Assembly (NCBI RefSeq): GCF_030295405.1
Contig: NZ_AP027080.1
Coordinates: 2,891,001-2,955,000 of the forward strand
Source of the DNA: Mesoterricola silvestris
GTDB taxonomy: Bacteria; Acidobacteriota; Holophagae; Holophagales; Holophagaceae
Direction: 5' to 3'
DNA: 64,000 bases
The translations under genes and the position numbers were made by a program. Shown piece by piece: positions 38,469 to 46,086 of the stretch; within the stretch, counting starts at the first letter, position 1, and every line of letters begins with the position of its first letter. Under the pieces are notes generated by a model, which was given only the letters and a program-made list of their open reading frames with translations, had not been told where the DNA came from and ran no database searches.

Positions 38469-39213
38469 GGCCGGCGGGCATCCTCGGCGCCAGGAAGGCC
38501 GCGGGATCCGCCCCCCCCGCCAGCGCGGCCACCAGGGCGGAACCCACCACGGGCACCGCCCCCAGGGCCCGCACCCGCTCCAGGCTCGCGGGGTCGTCCA
38601 GACCGAACCCCACCGCCAGGGGCCGGTCCGTGAGACCCTTCAGGGCCTCCAGGCGCTGGGCCACCGGCGCCAGGTCCGTGCCCTGCCCCGCGCCGGTCAC
38701 CCCCAGGCGCGCCACCACGTAAGCGAAGCGCTGGGCGAAGGGATGGCCGGGGCCGGGATCGGGCCGGGTCGCCAGCAGGAGGCGGGCCCGTTCCAGGGGG
38801 GTGGTGGGGGTGAGGAGCGGCACGAGGGGATAGCCCGCGGCCCGCAGGCGGGCCTCCCAGGCGGGTTCCTCCCCGAAGGGCAGGTCCACCACCAGCAGGC
38901 TCTTCACGGGCGTGGGCGCCAGGAGCCCCTCCAGGTCCTCCCCCAGCTGCAGGAGCGGGTTGAAGTAGGTGAAGAGCACCACGTCGGGGCCCGGGAGTCC
39001 CGCCAGGGCCTCCAGCACCCGCCGGGGCGAGGCGCCGGCCCCCAGGGCCCGGTGGGCCGCGGCCTGCAGCACGGGGCCATCCGCCACGGGATCGGAATGG
39101 GGCAGGCCCACCTCCACCGTGCCCGCCCCCAGGGCCCGGAGCTGCGCCAGCAGGGCCGGGAGGCCCGAAAGGGAGGGATCCCCCGCCATGATGAAGGGAA
39201 GAATCGGTTCCAT
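38455..39213 (-). CDS. trpA: Tryptophan synthase alpha chain
   Basis: A 252-residue TIM-barrel enzyme that cleaves indole-3-glycerol phosphate to indole, which is channelled to the beta chain. The active site EVGLPHSDPVADGP contains the catalytic Glu and Asp. FTYFNPLLQLG and the phosphate-binding GFGLDDP (GFG) and VVGSALV are present. It is somewhat shorter than E. coli TrpA (268). The ATG is one base after the trpB stop. It is the last gene of the trp operon and its stop overlaps the convergent PstS-like gene. Confidence 0.94.
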   Translation of the reverse strand: MEPILPFIMAGDPSLSGLPALLAQLRALGAGTVEVGLPHSDPVADGPVLQAAAHRALGAGASPRRVLEALAGLPGPDVVLFTYFNPLLQLGEDLEGLLAPTPVKSLLVVDLPFGEEPAWEARLRAAGYPLVPLLTPTTPLERARLLLATRPDPGPGHPFAQRFAYVVARLGVTGAGQGTDLAPVAQRLEALKGLTDRPLAVGFGLDDPASLERVRALGAVPVVGSALVAALAGGADPAAFLAPRMPAGLNEP

Positions 39214-39214
39214 G

Positions 39215-40390
39215 TCAGGCTCCCAGAGCGGCTTGGTAGGTGGAGAGGTCCTTGTCGCCCCGGCCCGAGAGGCCCGCGAGCACGGTGCGCGCCCCGAGCC
39301 GGCCCAGGACGGCCAGGCCGTGGCTGGATTCCAGGGCCGGCAGGATGCCCTCCGCGCGGCACAGGCGCCGGGCCCCTTCCAGGGCCTCGGCGTCCGAGGC
39401 CCGCAGGGCCTCCACCCGCCCCTCCAGGCACAGCGCCGCCAGTTCGGGCCCCAGGGAGGGGTAGTCCAGGCCCGCGCTGATGCTGGCGGTGCCGGCGGTC
39501 CAGCCGTGCTCGTCCTGGAGCAGGAGGCTCTTGCAGCCGTGCAGGACCCCCACGCGGCCGCCGCCCACCCGCGCGGCATGCTCCCCCGTGGCCGGACCGT
39601 GGCCCCCCGCCTCCACCGCCACCAGGCGAACCTTGTCCTCGCGGAAGGGCACCATGAGCCCCAGGCCGTTGCTGCCGCCCCCCGCGCAGGCCACCACCAC
39701 CTCGGGCAGCTCCCCGCAGGCCTCCAGCACCTGGCTCCGGGCCTCCTCCCCGATCACGCTCTGGAAGGAGCGCACGATGAGCGGGAAGGGATGGGGCCCC
39801 AGGGCCGAGCCCAGGATGTAGTGGGCCCGGTCGCAGCGCCCCGCCCAGGTGCGCAGGGCCTCGTTCACGGCCTCCTTCAGGGTGCGCTGCCCCGCCATGA
39901 CGGGCACCACCTCGGCCCCGAAGAGCCGCATGCGGGCGACGTTGGGGGCCTGGCGGGCCATGTCCACCTCGCCCATGTAGACCGTGCAGGAGAGCCCCAG
40001 GCGCGCGCAGGCCGCGGCGCAGGCCACGCCGTGCTGGCCTGCGCCGGTCTCGGCGATGACCTCGCGCTTGCCCATGCGCCGGGCCAGGAGGGCCTGGCCC
40101 AGGGCGTTGTTGATCTTGTGGGCGCCAGTGTGGGCCAGGTCCTCGCGCTTGAGGTACAGCGCGTGGAGGCCCAGTTCCCTGGCCAGGCGCGGGGCGGAGG
40201 TGAGGGCCGTGGGCCGGCCCACGAAGGTGCGCAGCTCCTCCTTGAGCTCCCGCAGGAAGCCGGGGTCCCCCATCGCCGCCACGAAGGCCGCCTCCAGTTC
40301 CAGCAGGGGCTGCATGAGGGTCTCGGGGGCGTAGCAGCCCCCGAGGCCCAGGGCGCCGTAGCGTCCGGAAAGGGTGAATTCCATCGTCAT
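39215..40390 (-). CDS. trpB: Tryptophan synthase beta chain
   Basis: A 391-residue PLP enzyme that joins indole and serine to give tryptophan. The PLP lysine is in HTGAHKINNALGQ, the catalytic Glu region is AETGAGQHGVA, and the phosphate loop is CAGGGSNGLG. The N-terminal RYGALGLGGCYAPETLMQPL is the usual TrpB1 beginning, with the COMM-domain region at PNVARMRLFGAEVVPV. The ATG at 40390 overlaps the trpF stop and has GGAG five bases upstream; ATG 40384 is possible. It acts with trpA as an alpha2-beta2 complex. Confidence 0.96.
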   Translation of the reverse strand: MTMEFTLSGRYGALGLGGCYAPETLMQPLLELEAAFVAAMGDPGFLRELKEELRTFVGRPTALTSAPRLARELGLHALYLKREDLAHTGAHKINNALGQALLARRMGKREVIAETGAGQHGVACAAACARLGLSCTVYMGEVDMARQAPNVARMRLFGAEVVPVMAGQRTLKEAVNEALRTWAGRCDRAHYILGSALGPHPFPLIVRSFQSVIGEEARSQVLEACGELPEVVVACAGGGSNGLGLMVPFREDKVRLVAVEAGGHGPATGEHAARVGGGRVGVLHGCKSLLLQDEHGWTAGTASISAGLDYPSLGPELAALCLEGRVEALRASDAEALEGARRLCRAEGILPALESSHGLAVLGRLGARTVLAGLSGRGDKDLSTYQAALGA

Positions 40391-40986
40391 CGCTTCTCCA
40401 ATCCATGGGCTTCGGCCACGAAGGCCTCCACCAGACCCGGGTCCTTGAGGCCCGGGGCGCGTTCCAGGCGGCTCGCCGCGTCGAAGCCCCGGCAATCCAG
40501 GTGCGGGGGCAGCGCCGCCAGGCGTTCCCGCAGCATCCCCCCCTTCAGTCCGCCGGCGAGGAGGAAGGGCCCCGGCGGGGGGTGGGCCCCCGCATGGCCC
40601 TGGCCGGACCCGCCCAGGAGGCCCGTGGCCGCGGATCCCGTCTCCCACAGGTAGAGGTCGGCGGGCGCCGGTTCCTGGCCGGGCTCGTCGGGCCAGGGCA
40701 GCAGGATGCCCAGGCCCCGGGCCCGCAGGAGCTCCAGGCCGGCCCGGTCCGGAAGGTAGGGCTGGACCCACCGGGCCCCGCACAGTTCGGCCCACCGGGC
40801 GATCTCCAGGGCGTCCCCGGCCACCGCCACCAGCACGGCCCGGTCCCCGGCGAGGCGGGGCAGCAGGGGATCCGGGCAGTGGCGGGGGCTCGCGGGATGG
40901 CTGAGGAAGCCCAGCCAGTCCGCCCCGGCGGCCAGCGCCAGGGCCACGTCCCCGGGGGTGGTGAGCCCGCAGACCTTGGCCTTCAC
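40387..40986 (-). CDS. trpF: Phosphoribosylanthranilate isomerase, somewhat diverged
   Basis: A 199-residue enzyme for the Amadori step converting PRA to CdRP. The catalytic Cys is in KAKVCGLTTPGD and the phosphate site in LLAGGLKGGML. GFDAASRLERAPGLKD corresponds to the usual VDVSSGVE-PGxKD end. At the place of the general acid Asp (normally in an LLD stretch) this protein reads LYLWETGS, so Glu may replace Asp. The start is GTG 40986, overlapping the trpC stop. The operon position leaves little doubt about the assignment; activity may be altered. Confidence 0.87.
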   Translation of the reverse strand: MKAKVCGLTTPGDVALALAAGADWLGFLSHPASPRHCPDPLLPRLAGDRAVLVAVAGDALEIARWAELCGARWVQPYLPDRAGLELLRARGLGILLPWPDEPGQEPAPADLYLWETGSAATGLLGGSGQGHAGAHPPPGPFLLAGGLKGGMLRERLAALPPHLDCRGFDAASRLERAPGLKDPGLVEAFVAEAHGLEKR

Positions 40987-41735
40987 CGGCGCACCGCATC
41001 CAGGTAGGCCGCGGGGTCCGGGGCGCGCATGAGGGCCTCCCCGATGAGCAGGGCGTCGAAGCCCTGGGCCAGGGCCTCCCGGGCCAGCTCCGGGCTGCGC
41101 AGGCCCGATTCGCGGATGAGCAGGGCCCCCGGGAAGGCCCGGCGCAGGGGCGCCGCGTCCGCGGGGCCCTCGGAGAAGTCCGCGAGGTTGCGCACGTTCC
41201 AACCCACCAGCCGCGCATGGCAGGCCTGGGCGGCGGGGATCTCGCCGGGGTCGTGCAGTTCCACCAGCGGCTCCAGGCCCAGGGCCCGGGCGGCGGCGGC
41301 GTAGGCGGGGAGCTCCCCGCCCAGGACACGGACGATGAGCAGCACCGCCTGGGCCCCCAGGGCGCAGGCCTCCTCCAGGTGCGCCCGGGTGCACACGAAG
41401 CCCTTGTAGAGCACCGGCAGGCCGAAGCCCAGGGCCAGGGGGATGTCCTCCGGGCGGCCCCCGAAGGCCTGGGATTCGGCCAGCACCGAAAAGCACGCGG
41501 CCCCGCCCCGGGCGTAGGCGCCCAGCCGCGACGCCAGGTCGGCGTCCAGGGCGAAGGGCCCCAGGGAGGGGGAGGCCCGCTTGAATTCCGCGATGACCGG
41601 CAGTTCCGCCCGGCGCAGGGCGCGTTCGAAGGGGCCTTCGCCCCGCAGGGGCCGGGCGCGGAAGGGCGTGGGGAACACCTGCCCTTCCATGCGCCGCCGT
41701 TCCCGTTCCACGATGGTCTCCAGGATCCCGGCCAT
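40983..41735 (-). CDS. trpC: Indole-3-glycerol phosphate synthase
   Basis: A 250-residue TIM-barrel enzyme that closes the indole ring. Motifs are PVIAEFKRASPSLGPF (catalytic Lys), FSVLAESQAFGG (Glu; the usual LTE is changed to LAE), VLYKGFVCTRAHLEEA (usual RKDF replaced by YKGF, keeping Lys), WNVRNLADF (N-R-N-L) and IRESGLRSPEL (E-S-G). These are recognisable but with several substitutions against E. coli. The ATG follows the trpD stop by two bases. Monofunctional, unlike the TrpCF fusion of enteric bacteria. Confidence 0.92.
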   Translation of the reverse strand: MAGILETIVERERRRMEGQVFPTPFRARPLRGEGPFERALRRAELPVIAEFKRASPSLGPFALDADLASRLGAYARGGAACFSVLAESQAFGGRPEDIPLALGFGLPVLYKGFVCTRAHLEEACALGAQAVLLIVRVLGGELPAYAAAARALGLEPLVELHDPGEIPAAQACHARLVGWNVRNLADFSEGPADAAPLRRAFPGALLIRESGLRSPELAREALAQGFDALLIGEALMRAPDPAAYLDAVRR

Positions 41736-41737
41736 GG

Positions 41738-42763
41738 CTACGCCGCCAGGGAAAGGAGGGAAGGCAGGGGCAGCCCCTCCTCCAGGGAGGCCCGCACCTC
41801 GGCCACCAGGGCCCCCAGCCAGGCCAGGTCCCGGTCCCGCACCAGGGCGAGGCCCAGGGCGGCCTGGAGGGCCACCTCCTCCGCCACGCGCCGGGAATAG
41901 TCCGGGTGGCCCAGGCCCCCGGCCAGGCCCCGGGCCAGGTCCACGCAGGCTTCCAGGGACCCCGCCGCGGCGGGTTCCAGGCCCCCGCGCACCCCGGCCT
42001 CCTCCGGGGTGAAGCGCAGGGCGGGCAGGAGCCGGCCCTCGCGCACCGGCTGCAGGAGGGTGGCGCCCTCCAGGGACGCCTCGTCCATGCCGGCGCCGGA
42101 AGCGGTGGTTCCGTGCACCACCAGGGCCCGCTCCAGGCCCAGGGCCGCCAGGGCCTCGGCCACGGGCAGCACCCACTCCTCCCGGGCCACGCCCAGCACC
42201 TGGTAGGCGGGGCGGGCCGGGTTCAGGAGGGGGCCCAGCATGTTGAACACCGTGGGCACCCCCAGGGCGCGGCGGATGGGCACCATGCGCGCCAGCACCG
42301 GGTGGAAGCGCGGCGCGAAGAGGAACACGAAGTGGTTGCGGTCCAGGTCCGCTTCCAGCAGCGGCAGGGGCCGGGCCAGGTCCAGGCCCAGGGCCTCCAG
42401 CAGGTCGGCGGATCCGCAGAGGCTCGAGGCGGAGCGGCTGCCGTGCTTGACCACGTCCACCCCCAGGTGGGCCAGGGCCAGGGCCGAGAGGGTGGAGAGG
42501 TTGGCGGTGTGCACCCCCTGGCGCGCGTCGCCGCCGGTGCCGCAGGTGTCCAGGGAGGGTCTCGCCGCGGGGAAGGCCACGGCGTGGCCCCGCAGCACCT
42601 GGGCGAAGGCGGTGAGCTCGGTGCCGCGGAAGGGCCGGCCGTTGAGGTCCAGGAGGGCCTGGCCCACGGCCCCGGGATCGGAGGCCGGATCCAGGCAGGC
42701 CTCCATGAAGGCCCGGGCGCCGTCCAGGGAGAGGGTGTGGGAAAGGCGGAGGGGATGGGTCAT
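41738..42763 (-). CDS. trpD: Anthranilate phosphoribosyltransferase
   Basis: A 341-residue enzyme that transfers phosphoribose from PRPP to anthranilate. The signature glycine-rich loop is SLDTCGTGGDARQGVHTANLST, and VVKHGSRSASSLCGSADLLEALG (the KHGNR region, here KHGSR) binds both substrates. FAPRFHPVLARMVPIRRALG and FNMLGPLLNPA are further conserved blocks. It is not fused to TrpG. GAGGAG, lying at the aroF stop codon, serves as its ribosome site. Confidence 0.95.
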   Translation of the reverse strand: MTHPLRLSHTLSLDGARAFMEACLDPASDPGAVGQALLDLNGRPFRGTELTAFAQVLRGHAVAFPAARPSLDTCGTGGDARQGVHTANLSTLSALALAHLGVDVVKHGSRSASSLCGSADLLEALGLDLARPLPLLEADLDRNHFVFLFAPRFHPVLARMVPIRRALGVPTVFNMLGPLLNPARPAYQVLGVAREEWVLPVAEALAALGLERALVVHGTTASGAGMDEASLEGATLLQPVREGRLLPALRFTPEEAGVRGGLEPAAAGSLEACVDLARGLAGGLGHPDYSRRVAEEVALQAALGLALVRDRDLAWLGALVAEVRASLEEGLPLPSLLSLAA

Positions 42764-42773
42764 GGCATGCTCC

Positions 42774-43820
42774 TCAGATGGCCGAGCCCCAGCCCACGGC
42801 GCGCCGGATGTAGGGCACGCCGCACTGGCTGCGGGGGAAGTCGAGACGGCGCCCCACGGCCCGGGCCACGGGGCCCAGTTCCTCGGCGAGGCGGCGGAAT
42901 TCGGGGAAATGCAGGGACTGGGCGCCGTCGCTCAGGGCGCTGGCGGGATCGGGATGCACCTCCACGATGATCCCGTCGGCCCCCGCGGCCACCGCGGCCC
43001 GGGCCATGGGGATCACCGCGTCCCGGCGCCCGGTGCCGTGGGAGGGGTCCACCACCAGGGGCAGGTGGGTCATGGCCTTGAGGACGGGGACGGCGTTGAG
43101 GTCCAGGGTGTTGCGGGTGGCGGTCTCGAAGGTGCGGATGCCGCGCTCGCAGAGGATGACGTGGGGGTTGCCCTCCAGGAGGACGTACTCCGCGGCCAGC
43201 ACGAACTCCTCCAGGGTGGCCGAGGGGCCCCGCTTGAGGAGCACGGGCTTTCCGGCCCGGCCCACGGCCCGCAGCAGGGGCGCGCTGGACATGTTGCGGG
43301 CGCCGATCTGGAAGCAGTCCACGAAGGGCAGCATGGCCTCCACGTCCGCGGGGTCCATGACCTCGGTGATGACGGGCAGGCCCGAGGCGTCCCCCGCCTC
43401 CCGCAGCAGCAGCACCCCCTCCTGCCCCAGGCCCTGGAAGGCGTAGGGGGAGGTGCGGGGCTTGTACGCCCCGCCCCGGAGGCCCGTGGCGCCGTAGGCG
43501 GCGATGTAGTTCGCGGTGGCCACGATCTGCTCCCGGCTCTCCACGGAGCAGGGCCCGCCCATGAGGGCGAGGGCCTCCCCGCCCAGTTCGCAGGCCCCCA
43601 GGGCCACCCGGGTGCCCCGGGGCGCGGCGGCCCGGGCCGCCAGGATGGGCTTGGCGCCCGAGGCCTTGGCCCACTCCACGCCCTCCAGGGCCTGGACCTC
43701 CTTGAGGGAAGGGCCGCCGGGGCCCAGCAGGGCCAGGAAGGTCCCGAAGGGGAAGTCCAGGCGGCGCGCGCCGTCCAGGGCTTCCAGGGCGGGGAGGGGG
43801 TGCTTGAGCTTGATGATCAT
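42774..43820 (-). CDS. aroF: 3-Deoxy-7-phosphoheptulonate (DAHP) synthase, type I-beta
   Basis: A 348-residue enzyme making DAHP from PEP and erythrose 4-phosphate, the entry to the shikimate pathway. A short N-terminal domain (MIIKLKHPLPALEAL) precedes the barrel. GGPCSVESREQIV, LRGGAYKPRTSPYAFQGLG, LLKRGPSATLEEFVLAAEYVL and VVDPSHGTGRRDAV are signatures of the beta subclass (KDO8P-synthase-like). The N-terminal region could be a ferredoxin-like allosteric domain as in Thermotoga. It lies between trpG and trpD, 7 and 10 bases from its neighbours, hence under trp attenuation. Confidence 0.93.
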   Translation of the reverse strand: MIIKLKHPLPALEALDGARRLDFPFGTFLALLGPGGPSLKEVQALEGVEWAKASGAKPILAARAAAPRGTRVALGACELGGEALALMGGPCSVESREQIVATANYIAAYGATGLRGGAYKPRTSPYAFQGLGQEGVLLLREAGDASGLPVITEVMDPADVEAMLPFVDCFQIGARNMSSAPLLRAVGRAGKPVLLKRGPSATLEEFVLAAEYVLLEGNPHVILCERGIRTFETATRNTLDLNAVPVLKAMTHLPLVVDPSHGTGRRDAVIPMARAAVAAGADGIIVEVHPDPASALSDGAQSLHFPEFRRLAEELGPVARAVGRRLDFPRSQCGVPYIRRAVGWGSAI

Positions 43821-43827
43821 GGTCGCC

Positions 43828-44412
43828 TCAATTCAGTGCGGGGGTGCGGCACAGCCCCACGAAGTTGGCCAGCAGCCCCGCGCCGTCGGGCGTGAGGATG
43901 GACTCGGGGTGGAACTGCACGCCGTGGCAGGGGAATTCGCGGTGGCGGATGGCCATGACCTCGCCGTCGGCCGTGGCCCCCTGCACCGCCAGGCATTCCG
44001 GCAGGGTCGAGGCCTCGGCGGCCAGGGAGTGGTAGCGGCCCACCTGGAGGGGGTCGGGAAGCCCCGCCAGGAGGCCGGTGCCGTCGTGGGGCATGAGGGA
44101 GGTCTTCCCGTGCATGGGCCGCCCCGCCCGGATCACCCGGCCCCCGAAGGCCTCCACCAGCACCTGGTGGCCCAGGCACACGCCCAGGATGGGGACCCGG
44201 GGGGCCAGGGCCCGCACCAGGTCGATGCACACCCCCGCGTCCCGGGGATGGCCGGGTCCGGGGGAGATGACCAGGCCGTCCAGGTCCATGGCCAGGGCCT
44301 TCTCCACGGTGAGGGCGTCGTTGCGCACCACCTCCAGGCGCGGCTCCAGGGCCCCGATCATGGACACGAGGTTGTAGGTGAAGGAATCGTAGTTGTCCAC
44401 GAACAGGATCAT
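43828..44412 (-). CDS. trpG: Anthranilate synthase component II (glutamine amidotransferase)
   Basis: A 194-residue class I glutamine amidotransferase supplying ammonia to TrpE. The sequence starts FVDNYDSFTYNLV. The oxyanion part is ISPGPGHPRDAG, the nucleophile Cys is in ILGVCLGHQVLVEAFGG, and the His/Glu dyad is in CHGVQFHPESILT. The ATG overlaps the trpE stop (ATGA). It may also serve a p-aminobenzoate synthase, as in organisms with a single amphibolic subunit, but this cannot be seen here. Confidence 0.95.
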   Translation of the reverse strand: MILFVDNYDSFTYNLVSMIGALEPRLEVVRNDALTVEKALAMDLDGLVISPGPGHPRDAGVCIDLVRALAPRVPILGVCLGHQVLVEAFGGRVIRAGRPMHGKTSLMPHDGTGLLAGLPDPLQVGRYHSLAAEASTLPECLAVQGATADGEVMAIRHREFPCHGVQFHPESILTPDGAGLLANFVGLCRTPALN

Positions 44413-45821
44413 CGCTTCACCTCCACGCCCAGCGCCGAAAGGAGCACGCCGGCCTTGGCGTGGATCTCCGCCCATTCCGAGGCCTCCACCGAATCCGCCA
44501 CGATGCCGGCCCCGGCGCGGAACCGCGCGACGCCGTCCTGGATCTCCAGGCTGCGGATGGTGATGGCGATCTCCAGGTTCCCGGTGCGGTCCAGGATCCC
44601 CACGCCGCCCCCGTAGGCGCCCCGGTCCTCGCCCTCCAGGGCGGAGAGGACCTGGGTGGCGCGGATCTTGGGGGCGCCGCTCAGCGTGCCCGCGGGGAAG
44701 GTGCTCCACAGGGCGTCCAGGGGCCGCAGCTCCGGGCGCAGGCTGCCGTGCACTTCGGAGATGAGGTGCATGACGTGGCTGAACTGCTCCACCTGCTCGC
44801 GCACGGGCACGGTCACCGAGCCGTGGGCGCAGACCCGGCCCAGGTCGTTGCGGGAGAGGTCCACCAGCATGGCGTGCTCCGCCAGCTCCTTGGGGTCGGC
44901 CTTGAGCTCGGCGGCGAGGCGCCCGTCCTCCACCGGATCCCCGGTGCGCCGCCGGGTGCCGGCGATGGGCACGGTGGCCACCCGGGAACCCTCCACCCGC
45001 ACCAGCATCTCGGGCGAGGCGCCCACCAGCTGCCGCCCCCCCAGCGACACGAAGAAGTGGTAGGGGGAGGGGTTCAGGCGCCGCAGGCGCCGGTACACCT
45101 CGAAGGCGTCCCCCTCGATGCGCCCCTCGAAGGGCTCGCTCAGCACGATCTGGTAGGCGTCCCCGGCGAGGATGGCCTCCTGGGCGGCCCTGAAGTTCCG
45201 CTCGAAGCGCGCCCGGTCCGGGGTGCGGGTGGTCACGAAGACCGGCGCCCCGGGCCGTTCGGGCAGGGCCCCTTCCAGGCGGGCCGCGAGTTCCCCCAGC
45301 CGGGCCTCGCCGTCCCCGCCCGAGGGGAAGTGGTAGAGGTAGCCCTGCTGCTTCAGGTGGTCCAGCACCAGGCCCGAGGCGAAGCGCCCGAAGCGCAGCC
45401 GGGGCGCCCGGGCCCCGGGGAACGAGGCCTCCAGCACCGGCTCGGCCAGGGCGAAGGCGCTGAAGTCCGCCCACCCCACCGCGCCCCCCAGGAAGGGCAC
45501 CGGGATCTCCGGCGTCTCCACCCGCAGGGCCGCGGCCCAGGCCTCCAGGGCCGCCAGGGGATGCCCCGGCAAGGCCTCCCGGACGCCGTCCCTCACCAGG
45601 GCCGCCTCCGTGCCCGCCTCGAAGACCTCCGACGCGTCCAGCCCGATGAAGGAGAAGCGCGCCTGGGACTCCCCCCCCGTGACGGATTCCAGGAGGTAGG
45701 CGTCCTGCCCCGGCTCCGTGAGGGCCAGGAAGGCCCGCACCGGGGTCGTGAGATCCGCCGGGAAGGAGATCACCAGGGGCGCGGCCGCCGGAGGACAGGA
45801 TGTGGAGGTTGGAGGTGTCAT
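44409..45821 (-). CDS. trpE: Anthranilate synthase component I
   Basis: A 470-residue chorismate-utilising enzyme that makes anthranilate. The N-terminal domain contains LLESVTGGESQARFSFIG, with the tryptophan-inhibition site motif LLES. The catalytic domain has AGDAYQIVLSEPF, PIAGTRRRTGDP, DLSRNDLGRVC, TFPAGTLSGAPKIRA and YGGGVGILDRTGNLEIAITIRS. LLES suggests feedback inhibition by tryptophan as in known TrpE. The ribosome site is AGGGGA directly before the start, only 17 bases after the attenuator T-run, so the terminator decides its expression. Confidence 0.95.
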   Translation of the reverse strand: MTPPTSTSCPPAAAPLVISFPADLTTPVRAFLALTEPGQDAYLLESVTGGESQARFSFIGLDASEVFEAGTEAALVRDGVREALPGHPLAALEAWAAALRVETPEIPVPFLGGAVGWADFSAFALAEPVLEASFPGARAPRLRFGRFASGLVLDHLKQQGYLYHFPSGGDGEARLGELAARLEGALPERPGAPVFVTTRTPDRARFERNFRAAQEAILAGDAYQIVLSEPFEGRIEGDAFEVYRRLRRLNPSPYHFFVSLGGRQLVGASPEMLVRVEGSRVATVPIAGTRRRTGDPVEDGRLAAELKADPKELAEHAMLVDLSRNDLGRVCAHGSVTVPVREQVEQFSHVMHLISEVHGSLRPELRPLDALWSTFPAGTLSGAPKIRATQVLSALEGEDRGAYGGGVGILDRTGNLEIAITIRSLEIQDGVARFRAGAGIVADSVEASEWAEIHAKAGVLLSALGVEVKR

Positions 45822-45838
45822 TTTTTTCCCCTGGATAC

Positions 45839-45864
45839 GAAAAAGCCCACCGTGAAGGTGGGCC
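45839..45864 (-). terminator. trp attenuator terminator
   Basis: On the minus strand GCCCACC, loop TTCAC, GGTGGGC, then TTTTTC. The T-run ends 18 bases before the trpE start. Upstream, GTGGGC in the last third of the leader peptide reading frame can pair with the GCCCAC arm and so prevent this hairpin, giving an antiterminator. Confidence 0.88.
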
Positions 45865-45892
45865 GGGATGCCTGCTCTGGGTCGCTAGTGCC

Positions 45893-45979
45893 TCATGTCC
45901 GGAGGCTGCCCACGCATACGCCCGACCCCTGGGGCCACCAGCACCAGTTCCAGGTCGAGTTGTTCATGCGAAGGGACAC
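45893..45979 (-). CDS. trpL: trp operon leader peptide with four Trp codons
   Basis: A 28-codon reading frame ahead of trpE. From GTG 45979 it reads MSLRMNNSTWNWCWWPQGSG and then eight more residues to a TGA at 45893-45895. Trp codons are at positions 10, 12, 14 and 15, an extraordinary density for a protein this short. GGAG lies six bases before the GTG; the internal ATG at 45967 would also work. The frame is followed by the attenuator hairpin. Stalling at the Trp codons when charged tRNA-Trp is scarce would leave downstream RNA free to form the antiterminator. It is too short to be found by ordinary gene callers. Confidence 0.9.
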   Translation of the reverse strand: MSLRMNNSTWNWCWWPQGSGVCVGSLRT

Positions 45980-46001
45980 GCGGGTCTCCGGTTAAGGGGG
46001 A

Positions 46002-46030
46002 AGTCTACGGGCATCGCGGAGGGATTGCAA
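46002..46030 (-). promoter_or_regulatory. trp: Promoter of the trp operon
   Basis: TTGCAA (46025-46030) and TAGACT (46002-46007) on the minus strand are separated by 17 bases. The inferred start, about 45995, is just ahead of the trpL ribosome site. No TrpR-type palindrome was recognised. Confidence 0.65.
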
Positions 46031-46086
46031 GCCACGGTATATTTTTTGGCCGTTCTGGGTAAAATTTTTCATTCCTGAGGTGGGCC

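Noticed and set aside
37673..38722. A long plus-strand frame starting at ATG 37673 after a very good GGAGGTGA site
   Set aside because: It runs in another frame through the clearly recognisable PstS-like gene and into trpA on the opposite strand. The Shine-Dalgarno match is the complement of the yaaA start region and the product is low-complexity.
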